Below are positions 44,576 to 57,700 of a stretch of DNA of 64,000 bases, in pieces. Source of the DNA: Acanthamoeba lenticulata (Eukaryota; Discosea; Longamoebia; Acanthamoebidae); NCBI GenBank assembly GCA_002179805.1, contig NAVB01000442.1, positions 1 through 64,000 on the forward strand. Reading direction: 5' to 3'. Under the pieces are notes generated by a model. The model ran no database searches. It saw only the letters and a list, made by a program, of their open reading frames with translations, and was not told the DNA's origin. Position 1 is the first letter of the stretch, and every line of letters starts with the position of its first letter. Both the position numbers and the translations under genes were made by a program.

Positions 44576-47500
44576 TCAGGGGCCCGAGTGTTCGAGGTCT
44601 TGCAAGAAGAGGGACCAGTCGAAGCTGCTTCGCCCGTCCCCCTTGTTGCTCGAGGAGGTCTCGACGCTCTCCTGCGCGGGCGGTTGCAGTGGTGGTGCCA
44701 AGCACAGACCAGAGGAGATCACCTCGTCGTGCGAGCGCGCCCACGCGCCATCGTCGCCCTCCTGCGGCTCCATCTCGCCGCTCCAGGATTCGCGTCCAGA
44801 GGCGTCAGTGTCCTCTGGCGCTTCCCCATGCCCATGAGGAATGTCCTGGCCGCTCTCTCGGCCTCGCTCGCTCGCGTGCGCGGCCAGGCCGCTCCGCCGG
44901 TGCTGCTGACGCGGCATCGACAGGTAGTAATCCTCCGCGGCGCTTGCCGGCATGGTGGAGGGCATCTTGAAGGCCTGCAGCTCCGTCGTGGCCGTCTCCT
45001 CCACATGCTCCATGTAGGGCCCCACCGCCGCGCTACACACCGGGTGCATATCGATCCAGTCACGCGCTGTCGTCACGGCACTCCGCACCAGATCGGTTCT
45101 GCAAGAATCGAGTCGGGTCGAGTAAAAAGAAGAGAGGAAATGAGCTTCGACCGCTTCGGGACGGGCAATAGTTCGAGGGAAAGAGGGAGAAGCGTGCCGC
45201 TTGAATTGGAGCAACACGTCGAGGAGCGCTTGGAAGGCAGGCATGGTCGTGGGGCTCACGCGTAGTGACTTTGTGCCTTGCATCTGTGCGGGTGATGGCA
45301 AGCAGAAGATGATGACGATGAGACCTCAGGCGCAGAGAGGAGGATCAACGATCAGCAGAAATAGCACACGCACCAGTTCGACAAACTGAGAGACCCAGTG
45401 CCAGGCCTTGGCGTGGTCGCCGCGCAAGAAGTGGTACTGCGAGCGCTCGGCCAACCGGAATAGGACGATCGTCATGTGAAAGCCGTCCCCCAAATAGTCT
45501 TTAGTGCGAGCACCAACTGCGCCAAGTCAGCATAAAAACGGAGCTGCTCTCCCCTCCCCCAGTTTTCCCACATCTCCTCCTCATTTCCTCTTCTTCTGAG
45601 AGAGGGAAACGTGCCAGCTTCGATGAGCGCTTCGAGGTGGAGCAGCGACCGCAAGAATCGGGTGAGCGAGGCCTCGTCCATGTACGCCTGTGTGCTCCCC
45701 CCGGCGTGTCGTTGGTGAGCTCGTGGGCCTCTCTCAGGTATGTGGTGACGCGCCGCAGGAGGAGGAGGAGCAGGAGGAAGAGGAGGGAGCGCACCTCAGG
45801 CCGGGGCGGGGCGCCCGTGGCCTGCTCGATGGCCTTGGCCGCTCGTTCCCACTCCTTGAGCGTCATCCACGAGATCGACAGGTGCCTGCAAGCGGCGGTG
45901 GTTGTGGTGATAAAGAACGCAGGAGACCGCAGTCAGCAGAACTTCACTTGAAGAGAAACGCACATCGTCAACGGGACGAAAGGAAGGGCGGGAGGAGATG
46001 GGAAGTGGAACCGATCGGCGTCGCGGATCTTGATGTAGCGGCTGTAGAGGGCCTGCGACCGCTCACCAAACTCGGCGTCGTGCATGTGCTCCGGAAACAC
46101 GGCCCGCGTGCTGTCGTAGTAAGGGTGCACCGGCGCCTGCGCGATCGGAGCCATTGGCGTCAGCCGCACCCAACGTTGCCGCGGTCCAGCAAACGAGCGG
46201 GAGATAGGAATGTGACGAAAGAGAGAGAGAGAGAGAATTAGAGAGAGAGAGAGAGAGCGAAAAGGGGAGGTGGGGAGCTCGGCGGGTACCTTGGCGTGGT
46301 AGTTGGCCAGGAGGCTTGTCTTCTCCTCGGGCGGGCACAGCGGGTCAAGGGCGGTGGCGATTACGCACTTGGCGTAGATATCGCTGTTGTAAGCGCCAAT
46401 CCGCCGGCAGATGGTGCCCGCCAGATGCACAAAGTACCCGAACCGTTTCATGTCGCCCTGTTGTCGCCGTCGTCGTTTATCGTCCATGACGATGACCGCC
46501 CCAAAGCGGTGAGCCCTCTCAATGGAGCGGCACGACAATGGCCAGGGAGCAAAAGAGTACCCGGCCAAAGGCGATGATACACATGCCGATGAGAGCCTCG
46601 GCCACCTCGTAGTTGGACGAGTCAAAGAGGAAGGCCAGGTGGTGCCGCGCCACCCGGTAAAAGTCGTTGCCCCGCTTGGCGTTCCCCAGCCAGAACGACG
46701 CTGTTGAATTCATCCCCCAAAGCGCCGGCGGCCCAGCCATCAGAAACCGACGTCAGCAGCAGCGAATCGACGGCAGAGGACGAGGATGAGGCCGGGAAGG
46801 GAAGGGGAGGGCGCACCAGACGCTAACGCGACATTGACGCTGAGGGCCAAAGGAGTTCCGTTATCGTCCTCCGAGGCGCTCAGGACGCGCCGCACGCTGC
46901 TCTCGTGCAGGATGGACGGATGGAGTGGCGTGTAGTTCCAGATGAAGTGCTCAAACAGCTTCATCAAATCTGGTGCCGTGACACATGCAACAGAAACACA
47001 AACGTGAATAAAAGAGCGTGTGTGTGTTTTTATGTGTGCGTGCGCGTGTGCTGTGGCTCGTGGGCAAGAGCAGGTTGGAGGCTTTGGGGGGGGGGGTCGC
47101 ATACTGAGGCCCTCGGCGATGAAGCTTAAATGGCGGCCCTCGTGGCGCAGCGGCACGATCGGCGCGCCTGCAAGCGGCCTCGCCAGCTGCCGTTGGTACC
47201 AGGAGGAGGAGGAGGAGATCTCGCCTCCCGTCTGCTCGTGGCCGCCTGTGGTCTGCGTGGCGGATGGTGGCGCCCGCGTCTTGTGATGCTGTTGCTGAGG
47301 ATGGTGAAGTTGATAATGTCGCAGGGGCAGCGTCTTCGGTGCAAAGGGCGAGTCTTCGAAAGAGGGCGAAGGAAACGAGGAGGAAGAAGATGAGATAATG
47401 AAGGGCGACGACGACGGGCCCTTCGAGAAAGAAGAGGAAGAACAGGCGGAGGAAGCGGCGGCGATTGCCGCCGTGAGCGCCGGTGGCGTGTGCGGAAAGA

Positions 47501-48446
47501 ACTGGGGCGCGGTGGCGAGACGCCTTCCGCCCATCATGAAGGGCCCAAGTTTGGCTGAGTCGGCACCCGCAGCTGCAGCAGTCCTGACTTCAGCAGGTTC
47601 CACTGTCGGTGGGGCGGCCAACCAGCTACGGGCCCGCAGTTCCTCTTCCTTCTTTCTCTTCTCCTTCTGTTTGACGACTGCGCCAGACGGCCAGTCCTCG
47701 TCGTCCTCGTCGCTCTCGGCTGCCCGGCGCTCGGTTGTAGGCGAGTTGCCCGCGCCGGCCTCGTCGGACCTAGCCGTGATGGACTCTTCCTCCTGGTCAT
47801 CCTTGTACTCGCCATTGTTCTTGTACTCTTGGTTGTCCCGATTCTCCTCCCCGTCGCCGTCGCTGAGGGCCTGGTCCTTGGCCTGCCGGCCTCCACGGAG
47901 GTGGCGCGAGGACGGCACCGCAGACGAGGAGGACGAAGAAGCGGCACCGGGCTTTGGCCGCTTCTTGTGGGAGAGGCCGGCGCCGAGGGGGTGGACCGTG
48001 CCGGCGTTAGCCTCACTAAGGAAGGTAGCGACGTCGAAGGCTTGACCTTTGATGGCGACAGTTGGTTCGGGCGTAGATGTCTTCTCGTCGGTCACTGGGT
48101 GATGCAGGGAGGCAGGCAGGAGAGATGGCGGAATTGGAGGGTGGCGTTTAAGCTCTTCGTGCTGCTTGAGGATAGATTGGAGGTGCTCCTGTTGCTGCTT
48201 GCGTTCCTCGACGTGCTTGTCGCGTAGCAGTTTAATCCGCGTCTTGCTCAAATATCGTTCGATTCCGCCTGGGGCAGGTGGAGGGGGCGAGCTCGATCGT
48301 ATTCGAGGTGCAGGCGGACCCGCTCCGTGCGGCCCCTCGCCTCCTCGGCGGCGTTTTTTTGCTCTGATGTCCACTTTGAAGCGAAAGATATACTTAGCGG
48401 CCTCTTCTGAAGTGCCGACGTGATCCGATTCTGGCATTGCTTCCAT
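44576..48446 (-). CDS. Large protein with fungal-type transcription-factor middle domain
   Basis: Exon 1 (48446 to about 47107) encodes about 450 residues of mostly disordered, Ser-, Glu- and Pro-rich sequence. A basic patch (DIRAKKRRRGGEG) and a helix (KLLRDKHVEERKQQQEHLQS) lie near the start. Later exons give KLFEHFIWNYTPLHPSILHE, TPLALSVNVALAS joined in phase to ASFWLGNAKRGNDFYRVARH, then NYEVAEALIGMCIIAFG and GDMKRFGYFVHLAGTICRRI. This is the order of the fungal_trans middle homology region of Zn2Cys6 regulators (filled face FEHF..LH, ALAS.F, YEVAEALIGM...G, R.GY..LAG). No Zn2Cys6 cluster is visible. Further exons (EWERAAKAIEQATGAPPRPE, SQYHFLRGDHAKAWHWVSQF) resemble TPR-like helices. The C-terminal exon (45301-44576) is mostly polar. 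The ends of the middle exons are uncertain. Confidence 0.55.
46221..46258. repeat. (GA)n microsatellite, interrupted, intronic
   Basis: Two (GA)n blocks separated by ATTA. Reads (CT)n on the sense strand of the minus-strand fungal-type regulator gene. Confidence 0.85.
47086..47096. repeat. 11-base G homopolymer, intronic
   Basis: In the first intron of the minus-strand fungal-type regulator gene, just after its donor. Confidence 0.85.
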
Positions 48447-48755
48447 TTTCGTTTTTTAAATTCGTCTGTTCGGTGTACTCGCAACCTGCAACCTTCTCGC
48501 TTCTCCTCTCTTCCTTTTCCACTTTGGGTCACGAAGGAGACGTCGTTATTGTTTCTCTCCTTTTTATGACCTCCTCTTCCTTCTTCTCGGGCTGCGCGAG
48601 CTCTTCCGCGGAGGAGCAACGGCCAGGGCCGGCGACACGTCGCTCAATATCTCATATTTTCCAGAATTATTCTCCAATTCCTGGAAACCAACGACAACCA
48701 TCCTTCATTTTGTTGTTGGGAGGAGAGACGACTAGTGCGGGATGCTCGTCCACGC

Positions 48756-51189
48756 TCACACGAAGGACCACACCTTGATCGTCTGCAGCCCCAAGAGCGA
48801 TTTTGGTGATCAGCAGCAAATTTAAGTGTTACAGAAGATACACCAGAGCAAAGAGGGGGGGGGTACCTTGTCCCACGAGGCCGACACGATTTTGTAGGAA
48901 TCATTTTGTACAGATCGCAGCCCACCTGGTGCGGAAGTACAGATTGGTGGTCAAGCAATGAAGGGCCAGCAACGAGGCCTCATGAATGAACGAATGATTG
49001 AATTGGTGGAGCAAAGTGAGGTGAAGGTGGTACCTTCATGCTCCTTGAAGGACAGATGACGTCGCTGTCGCAGTTCCCATATAAAGAGCCAATCGTTGGA
49101 ATCGCCGCTCACGACATAGCCTCCTTCGGCCCACATGCAGAATACGGTGCCCGAGTGGCCACGTAGCGTCTCCACACAGTCACCGCTTCGCAGATCCCAC
49201 ACTAGTAGTGGGGACCACAGCAGGCATGGGGACGAATATTGATCAGCTTTGCTTGGTGTTTGTCCTGCCGTGTTGGATAAAAAGCATACTTTTGACTGTG
49301 CGATCGGAAGAGGCGGTGATGACGGCGCCCTGCGTGTAGTGCACAGCCCAGATGCTGTCCGTGTGACCGGTCATTTCGAGCTTGCACAGGCCCGTCTCCG
49401 CGTCCCAAAGGCGGATGATCTTGTCCGAGGAGCCCGTGAGCAGCGGCTCCGTCGGCCCACTCTGTCCGCATGCGTACATGGACTACAGAAAAAAAAGGTG
49501 GCGAGACCATCATCAACGCCTTTGCTCGAGACCTTCCTCTTTCTGTACGTACCATAACATTGGCCGACGTAGGGTTGGTGTAGCGGTGCAGCACCTTGTT
49601 GTTGTCCGAGTCCCACAACGCGAGGGATGCTGATTGGTGCCACAGTGTCCCGCGTGCACGGATAGATTTTGAATGTGGTAAGCAGTCAGCGTAGCGGCGA
49701 CGCGCACAGCGAGCACGAACCTAGGGAACCAGGGCAAAGGACTCGGTTGCTCTCGGGGAAGAGGTGCACGCACCACTGGTGGAACGGACCGTATGAGCTC
49801 TCCCACCACGACTACCACCTCTGCAATCAACCCGATTGGGGGTGGGACTTCTCTGTACCATCAAAATTGAACCGGCCTCCCTCAGCACTTTGGTGCACTC
49901 GCCTGTCTTCGCATCCCAGAACCTGCCGGTTGAGTCAAGAGCAGTCACGGCAAATGAGCACCACTGGAAGAAAAAAGAGGAGCGAGAACAGGAGATGACA
50001 GGCATGTTGTACCGGACGGTTGAATCAAACGAGCCACTCACAATCGTGTCATTGTAAAAGTCCACACTATCCACCTCTGTGAACAGCGTAGGAGGAGTTG
50101 GTGAGCGACAGGTCGCCACATTAGCCATAAAATAATAGAAAATAGAAATGGCAACTAAAGGTGAAGCTTCCCTACCGCCAGTGTGGCCCTTCATGGCCTG
50201 GAGGCAATCGCCTGTCTTAAGGTCCCATACACACACCGTGCGATCGACACCGCTGCTCACTGCTCGGTGGTTGCTGTCGAAGCGCACGCACCGGATGAAG
50301 TCCTTGTGTCCTGTCAATGCCTTGATCGTGTACGACCCCTTTTTCCAGTTGTCTGTACCCACCAGAGCCCGTCTTAGCATTGCCGCTGTGATGTCGATGG
50401 TGGTGACGTGAGAAGCTAGGGGGGGGGAGGACGTACTGCTTATGCGGGCGTGGTATTTACAGAAGAGGTTTTTGTAAGATATGCCAGCATCATCAACAGG
50501 CGGCTGCTGTGCAGCATTACCGCTGGTCGCGACGGGGGAGACCCACGACAGCACACTGCGAAAGTCGTCAAGGTCGATGACTCGTTTCCACACTGTGGGC
50601 GGTGCGAGCAAAGGAGGAGTGAAGTGGCACGATAGTGAACAACAAAGAAAAGAAAGAAAAAAAAAAAAAAAAAACAAAGCGATAGTGGAAGCGCACAAGG
50701 GTTCGTGGAGGACATCTCGTTCCAGTAGCGGCAGGTGAGCCCGATGTTGCTGACGAGAAAGGGCAGGTCGTCGAGGAAGAAACGGAAAATCTGCAACACC
50801 ATCTCTGGCGGCAGCATACCAAAGGGTGTCTCATGGTAAGGTAAGGGGCAAGCTCCTGCCAAGCTGTTGATGTCTGTCTCGCTCTCGGTGTCCTCCTCCT
50901 GACCCTCCTGTGACTTGACCCCATTCCTGAGCAAGACACCGTTCGTCACGTGGATTTTTTCCCCTTGTAGCAGGTTGTCGCTCTTTTTCGACTCTTCCTT
51001 CGCGTCCCGTTTGCGCTTGGGTGGGCACACAGGATGCGTAATTGAAGTTGGTGCTCCATCCATCTCGATTAGGTCGCCTCCACTGCCGGTGTGGCCTTCT
51101 TCTGATCCCTCTGTTGCTTCGTTTTTGGTTTCATGTTGCGTCGTTCGTTCTTGTGCCTTGGCGCGTTGGCCGAGCAGTGCCTGCAACAT
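48756..51189 (-). CDS. F-box/WD40 repeat protein (Fbxw/Cdc4-like)
   Basis: The N-terminal exon has a basic cluster (CPPKRKRDAKEESKK) and then an F-box: GMLPPEMVLQIFRFFLDDLP with FLVSNIGLTCRYWNEM, and after an intron VWKRVIDLDDF. A WD40 propeller follows. Repeats seen are IKALTGHKDFIRCVRFDSNH, RTVCVWDLKTGDCLQAMKGH, VDFYNDTIVSGSFDSTVR, LDSTGRFWDAKTGECTKVL, LLTGSSDKIIRLWDAETGLC, CVETLRGHSGTVFCMWAEGG and the final TIKVWSFV. About 11 exons. Proteins of this build select phosphorylated substrates for SCF ubiquitin ligases. The ATG at 51189 is the first in its frame, but the AG before codon 5 could be an acceptor, so a further 5' exon is possible. An 18-base T run (sense strand) lies in the first intron. 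Confidence 0.85.
50657..50674. repeat. 18-base A run, intronic
   Basis: Reads poly-T on the sense strand of the minus-strand F-box/WD40 gene, in its first intron. Confidence 0.9.
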
Positions 51190-51474
51190 GAGAGGACACC
51201 GTGCAAAACCAACTTCCTGCGCGGCCAGAAAAAGAAAAAAAGAAGAAAAATCTTCACGCTTTGCTTCTTCGTGCTCCTTCTCTGCCCGCCCGCGCCTAGT
51301 GAGGTTTTGGCAGGTTGAGCTTGCTTGGCTCAGTGCGGGGCAGTCGTAAAGAAAATCAGGAGGAATTTCCGTTTCGCTATGGCGGCAGTTGAGTCTTGTG
51401 TGTCCTCGTGAGCATACAACACCACCTCACCCTCCGAATCAACCTAACCTAGCTACCACAAGACAGCAGAAAGC

Positions 51475-54410
51475 ATGGCCGCTTCGGCCGCACCATGGCA
51501 GCCACTCTACTTAGAAAGTGATATTCCTGGTTTGTGCTCCTCCCCCCTTAACTCCGCCTCACTCGCTCAACTCGCTGCTCGTTCTTATCTGTGCCATCTT
51601 GCGACAGGGTACCCGGTCCGAGTCTCGGGCCCTGCCCAGTCGCGCTACAACGCCAATGGGCACATGTTTTCATCCCCGTTTTGGGCGGGTACCTACGCGG
51701 TCGGCCGCGTGCTGTCCTGGCCTACAACAACCCTCGTCTACCTTTTCTGTCGTGCCTTCCTTTGTCCGTTCGCTCCCGGTGCGTGTCCAAGGCCTGTTGG
51801 CGCTGTCGTCAGAGCTTTGCTGCCGAGGCAGCTGCAGCTGACCGTCAATGACGATTATCGTCACATATCAGGCCGCTTCGACCAGATGAACAGTCCCGCG
51901 TTGGAGTTCCTGCGGCGAGTGGTGACCGGCATCCTCCCCTTCTTGATGGTCCCCATCGCTCTCGTGTTGATCCCATTCGGCATCCTCTTGCGCGTGCTGG
52001 CCGTCGCCCTGGGCAAGAAGGATCTCACTTTTATCTCCCCGCCTGAGAGCGTCATGCCCACTGACGCGTACGCTGACCTGCTCATCATGCTGAGCACCCG
52101 AATTCGCTCACTTTCTCCCTCATATTAAATATGTGGTGGCAGTGTCCGACTTCCAACCAGAGTTGTTCTACGAACGCAGAACTTGGGCTTCATCCCACAC
52201 GTGAGCCCCGTTAACGGACTGGCTGTTCCGCCGAAGCGGGCGCCGGCCATGCTTCGCGACATCAAGAGCGGGCAAGATGACATCATCTGTTTGCAGGAGC
52301 TCTTTGACCTCACCGTCATCGACAGAGTGGTACATTGCACTCTGACCCATGTTTTGCGTTGCGTATGCCAAGTGTACCCATCATGGCGGCACTATCCGCA
52401 GATACGTGAAATTGGCGCAGGCAGGCCCGAGATACGAAGGCCCTCCGCTTCTGAACAGGCTACCAACGGCACCAACATCGGTACTCGTCATCACTCAACT
52501 GAGAGTCCTGCCGTTAGCCGGCGACCATAAAATGCTGATGATAACAACATAAAACCAACGCTTAACCGCTGTGTGTCTCATCAGAGTCAGGCAGACGGCT
52601 GACCGAAGAAGGCGCCACCTACCCGTGGGCCATATGCGACGTGGATCCGAAGCCTTACCGCCTCAACAGCGGCCTCTTTATCGGGTCGCGCTATCCTGTG
52701 ATGGATCCCGAGTTCATTCGCTTTTCTGTTGCCTCGCGGGATGACATCCTTGCGGGCAAGGTCCGTCTTCGCGCCTGTCCCGCCCTCCCTCTTCACCTTG
52801 CCCCACTTGAAGCCTCCTACTGACGTCAGCGTTGCGATGGTGGTGGCCATGCCACCTTCACAGGGTGTTCTTGGCTGCACCAGTACTCCACCTGCCCTCA
52901 AGTCGCCATTGGGTTAAAAAAATATGTGTCAAAATCCTCACGCTCTTTTTCTTTCTTTTCTCTCTCGTGCGTGCAGTCGTTCTGGGTGAGATCGGAGGCC
53001 GCAAGTGTAAGCTGTCCCTCTTCACCACCCACACGCAGGCCGGCCACTACTTGCGCATCCACACCTACCAATTCCGCGCGATCATGGAGTTCATGACCTA
53101 CTACAACAAGAAGTACTTGCGTGACGACGACATCATCGTTGCCTCTCTGATTATGGGTGACTACAACATGGGTCCCGTCTTTTCCCAGTACGGCATTGCG
53201 CTTCTCCCCTTCCAGCCAATCCCGCTGATCGGCCACACAATGCTGACAACGAGCAGGCCTGACCCCCACACGGGCAAGATGAGGCTGAGTGACGAGTGGC
53301 CGGTGATGAAGGCCATCTTCGATGAATACGGCATGCGAAACTTCTATTACGACAAGACCTCAGAAGGCATGGCGCGCGTGCGCAATCGAGAGATCATCAT
53401 GCAGCTCCAGGAGCTGTGGTATGCCGAGGGCGTGCGTGCTTGGCAGCGCCTCCATGTCAAGGGAGTCACCCGGGAGACGCAGGACCTCGAGCGTGCTGAT
53501 GGGACTGCCAGCTCCCACCCGGATATCCCTTGGAAGATGGACTCGTTCGCGTTCCTCGATCTCCTCCGCACACTTGTTACGAAGAGGGAGACCGATCCTG
53601 CTGAAAGCCTGGTACTGCCTTTTGACCTCGAGCGTCATTCGTTGTGAGCTCACATAGGTCATGACCGTCTTCTTTCTACCTGATGAGCAGGACGCCACAG
53701 TCGAAGCTGAGCTCAAGCAGGAGCTGGCTCGTCAGGTGGCTCTCGACAGCAAGAAAAAGATCATGAAGCAGAATAATGAGCTGCGTGATCTCGGCGACCT
53801 GAATGTGGCCCCGATGGTGGAGCTCGTCAGCCAACTGACGGGCCTGCCGGACGGCCAAGGCGGTCGTGTCGAGAAGCTCATCCCTGGTACATGTCAGATA
53901 TCTTATATCTTATATCTTTTTCTTTTAGTCACGTGTTCCTCCTCACGTAGGTTCGGCCATCGAGATGAAGGGCTACAGGACTCTCTTCCCGACTGGTATC
54001 AGCATCACCACCTGGCTGGTGGTACAATCTGCGTTGATGACCAATACGTGCCTTGCGTTGTGATGACAGAGGTGAAGCTGTGCGACATCGATCACGTCCT
54101 GATGCCGAAGCGGATCAATGGACGCAAACCGCTCGTCAGCAGAGCCCATATTCGCATCGTGAATGAAGGCGTGTTCGAATACACGGACCACTACGGCAAG
54201 CGCACGACGCTGGACATCCCCTGGGATCGGCTCACTGCTGCTGGTGATGTCGGAGAGCCCGTGATGGCCGCCACGACCTCCTCTGGCATCGTCGTACGCG
54301 AGGAGCTTGTAGACGTCGAAGGCCCAGGAAAGGAGAGGATACGCGACGATGACGATGTGGTGGGTGCGCCCTACGCCCACGGCGCGGAGGTGGTCATTCC
54401 CATCGAGTAA
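51475..54410 (+). CDS. Membrane-linked endonuclease/exonuclease/phosphatase (EEP) family protein, neutral-sphingomyelinase-like
   Basis: The protein begins with hydrophobic segments (RVLSWPTTTLVYLFCRAFLC, LPFLMVPIALVLIPFGILLR) that probably span or enter a membrane. The EEP fold follows: DDIICLQELFDL (metal-binding Glu, about 52280), YRLNSGLFIGSRYPVMDPEF, KLSLFTTHTQA, IMGDYNMGPVF (Asp/Asn pair, about 53155) and DIDHVLMPKR (catalytic DH, about 54085). All five landmark residues of the Mg-dependent phosphodiesterase fold are present. GLFIGSRYP and THTQA are closest to sphingomyelinase-type members, so a lipid phosphodiester is a likely substrate, but inositol phosphates or nucleic acid are possible. 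A tail of about 90 residues follows the DH motif. About eight introns. Confidence 0.8.
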
Positions 54411-54768
54411 CATCGTGACCATTAAATAGATTTTAAAAATAGAAAAAGAGCATAAAATTTGGCAGAGCAGAAGGGCCAAAGGAAAATAAGTCAAGAAACC
54501 CGAGAAATAATCGAACGAGCAGGTATCGCGCAGAAACAGTGCGTGGGTGTTCGCTTCCGCGCCTGTGGGATACTTGTGCCCGCGCTACCCGGGTGGGGTT
54601 GTGGTGCGCGCGGAGGAGCTGTTTCGTTCCCTGCTGGGTCTTGGTCCATCTTTAGAAGGTTGACGGTGGTGCCCGACCGAGATAGCCCCTTTGTTTTGAC
54701 CTCCCCATTTTCACAAGCTTGCACGCAAGCAAACACGCTCTCGCTTTGGAGGGCATTCGACAAAAAGA
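54411..54768. other. Intergenic, EEP to beta-mannosidase
   Basis: These 358 bases hold a 3' flank with AT-rich start (ATTAAATAGATTTTAAAAATAG) and the next promoter. Nothing else was recognised. Confidence 0.5.
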
Positions 54769-57700
54769 ATGGACGGCGATGGAACTATCGATTTGGCGGG
54801 CGAGTGGACCCTGCGGTATCAGCCGCAACAACTGGCGGGCGAGAAGCGGGAAAAACATCTCAAGGAGCAATACCTGAGCACGCACCCTGCTCCTCCTTCC
54901 GACCTCTTGGCCAAGCTGCAAGAGGGCGTCAAGATTAAAGCGCCATGCGACGTGCACACTGGTACTCGTCCCCCCTTGTAAAAGGCCTCACACATATGAC
55001 CGCGAACTAACAACGCGTTGCCAAAACCAAAACTGATTTATTTACCAAACAATAAAAATACATAAATAAAATTTACCAACACTAAACAGGGCTTATGCAA
55101 GCCGGTCTCGTGGACGACTTGTACGCTGGGCGTGGTGAACAAGACTACCGCTGGATGGTGCACGGGCGCTGGATCTTCTCGCGCTCCTTCACTATCTCGG
55201 CCGATTTCCTCAAGACCCACGCGCGTGTGCAGCTCATTTGTGAGGGCCTCGACACCCTCGGTGCGTGCCCTCCCTTCTTCGTCCTTTTTAACCATCTTTT
55301 GCTGCTTTTTCCCTCACAACTTGGTCGTCTACAGCCAAGGTAAAAGTGAACGGGCGCGAGGTGGGCACGACGGAAAACATGTTCCGGCAGTACGTCTTCA
55401 CGCTCCACCAGCGCTCGACCCATAGCTCCAGCAGCACGTCATCCTCGGCAGCAACGTCCGGCTCGATGTCCGGCTCGGGCTCGGCCGTGCCGCTGGCGTC
55501 GGGTGGCATGGGCTCGTCCTCGTCGGTTCAGACGCGCAAGCCCATCCTGGTCGAGGGTGACAACGAAATTGAGATCGAGTTCTCCTCCGCCGTCGACTAC
55601 TGCCAGGAGCAGGCCTGCGCCTCGCCCTACCCCGTGCCCTCTGTACGGTGTTGCTTTTCTTATGTTTATTGATTAATTGATTTAATTGGTGCCTCTGCTG
55701 ACAATCACGTGCGCACAGATGGAGTACACGATGGGCGAAAAGAATCGGGCCTGGATACGTAAGGTGAGCCTTTCCGCCCTCTCTCTCTTGTCGTGTGTGG
55801 CACATGAGCAGACCTGAACCCTCATGTTTGTATGGTGGTGTGTGTATCGTGTGCTGGCCTCCACCAACACTTGCGGAACAGCGTGGATGCGACTTTGGGT
55901 GGGACTGGGGGCCCTGCTTTTGCCCTTGTGGCATTCTGCGACCGATCCGGCTGGTAGCCTTTTCAGAGTTCTCTGAACTCGGCGCTCTGACGTGCCACCA
56001 GGTCCACAACCTCAAGAAGAATTTCGTCACTCTCCACCTCTCCCTCTTGGTACCCTTTCCTTTGCCCTTTGCCTGCAGTCCACATCGCCCTTCCGTGGGT
56101 TCATCGGCCGTGCCCTTCCCTCGCGACACAGTTGACGGCGGTGAACAAGATGAACGCCGTGTTCTCGCTGGAGCTCAAGCTTAAGGACGAGTTCGCCAGC
56201 CTCTCCTCGGTCCCCATCAGTACGCGTTCCATTCCTTCTCCTCCTTCTCATTGGAAATGTCGGACGCTTGTTTGTGGTTTCTTGGGTTTAATTGGTGTGT
56301 GATGGTTGTGTTGTGGTGGACACACTATCGCGACAGTGCTGCTCAAGGAGAGCGGCTTGGAAGCGGGAGAAAATCGAGTCAAGTTCCAGATGGAGGTCAG
56401 CAAGCCGGCCCTCTGGTGGCCTCGCGGCTATGGCGATCAGGTGACCGCACCTCTCTCTCTCTCTCTCTCTACTTCTTTAGCATTTCTCACTCATCACAAA
56501 CGCGGGGGTCCCCTTCTTGATGGTGATGGCCGCAGCCCCTCTATGAGCTGTCGCTGACGGTTCGGGGTGAGTCGGAGGAGCGACGACTGTGCGTGGACCT
56601 GGGCCTTCGGCAGGCCAAGCTCATCACCAAGCCCGACGAGGCCGGCGAGTCATTCTACCTCGAAATCAATGGCACCGTTCTCCGTTTCTTTCTGTTTATG
56701 ATCAACCAAATCCTCTTGTTGTCTGACTCGGTGACGGATGATTTCGTCGTCTTTGTCATCGTCTTCCTCGTCTGCGCAGGAACGCCCGTCTTTGCCAAGG
56801 GAGCTAACTGGATACCACCGTATATGTCGCTTTCCTTTTTGTGCTGTGTGGTGTGCGTGTGTGTGTGGTGCGGCCTTTGGCGTGATGATACTGATGGCCT
56901 CTTGGTGGGAACGTAAACGAGCAGGGATTGTTTCGATGGGCGGGTGTCGGAGACGCGGCTCAAGCGGCTTTTGGAGAGTGCCGTCGCCGCCAACATGAAC
57001 TGCATTCGTGTGTGGGGTGGCGGCATGTACGAGCGGTCCTACTTCTACGAACTGTGCGATAAGGTGCGCGCTCGTGGGACACTCATTCATCTCCTCCAGA
57101 TGGACCCCACTTTCTCTTGGCTCATGGCCCGGTTTTCCTGACGTTAACCATGGGCGTTAACAGTTGGGGCTGATGGTGTTGCACGACTTCATGTTCGCGT
57201 GCTCACTCTACCCGACCACCAAGACGTTCCTCCAAAACGTGGAGAAGGAGGTCCAGTACCAGCTCGTACGTCTCTTATGCTTATGTATCGTGTTCCACGA
57301 TTTTTCGCGGTTGATTCATTTGTTGACCAACTCTGTGCGTTGCAGAGGCGACTGAGCCGACATTGCTGCATCGTGCTGTGGTACGGCAACAATGAAAACG
57401 AGGAGGCGCTGGACTTTTGGGAGGAGTCGCGCAAAAACAGGTGCCCCCTACCAACCTTTGGGACTCCGTGTCTGAGACTGCTGTGTGTGCCTGACTTTTG
57501 GCGGGCTGGCGCGGTTCGCGTGATGGCCGGCATGGCCATGGCTCAGGGACTTGTATGTGTGCGACTACTTCAAGCTGTATTATGAAACCGTACACGCCGC
57601 TTACGCGCTGGAGGATCCACACGGGACTGTCCCGTTCTGGCCGTCGTCGCCCTCCAACGGCATGCACAAGTGGGGCAAGGCACGTTTTTATCATGCCCCC

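Noticed and set aside
51200..51320. Possible coding exon upstream of the F-box/WD40 start
   Set aside because: No frame with an ATG and a good donor was found that joins in phase; kept only as an uncertainty in that entry.
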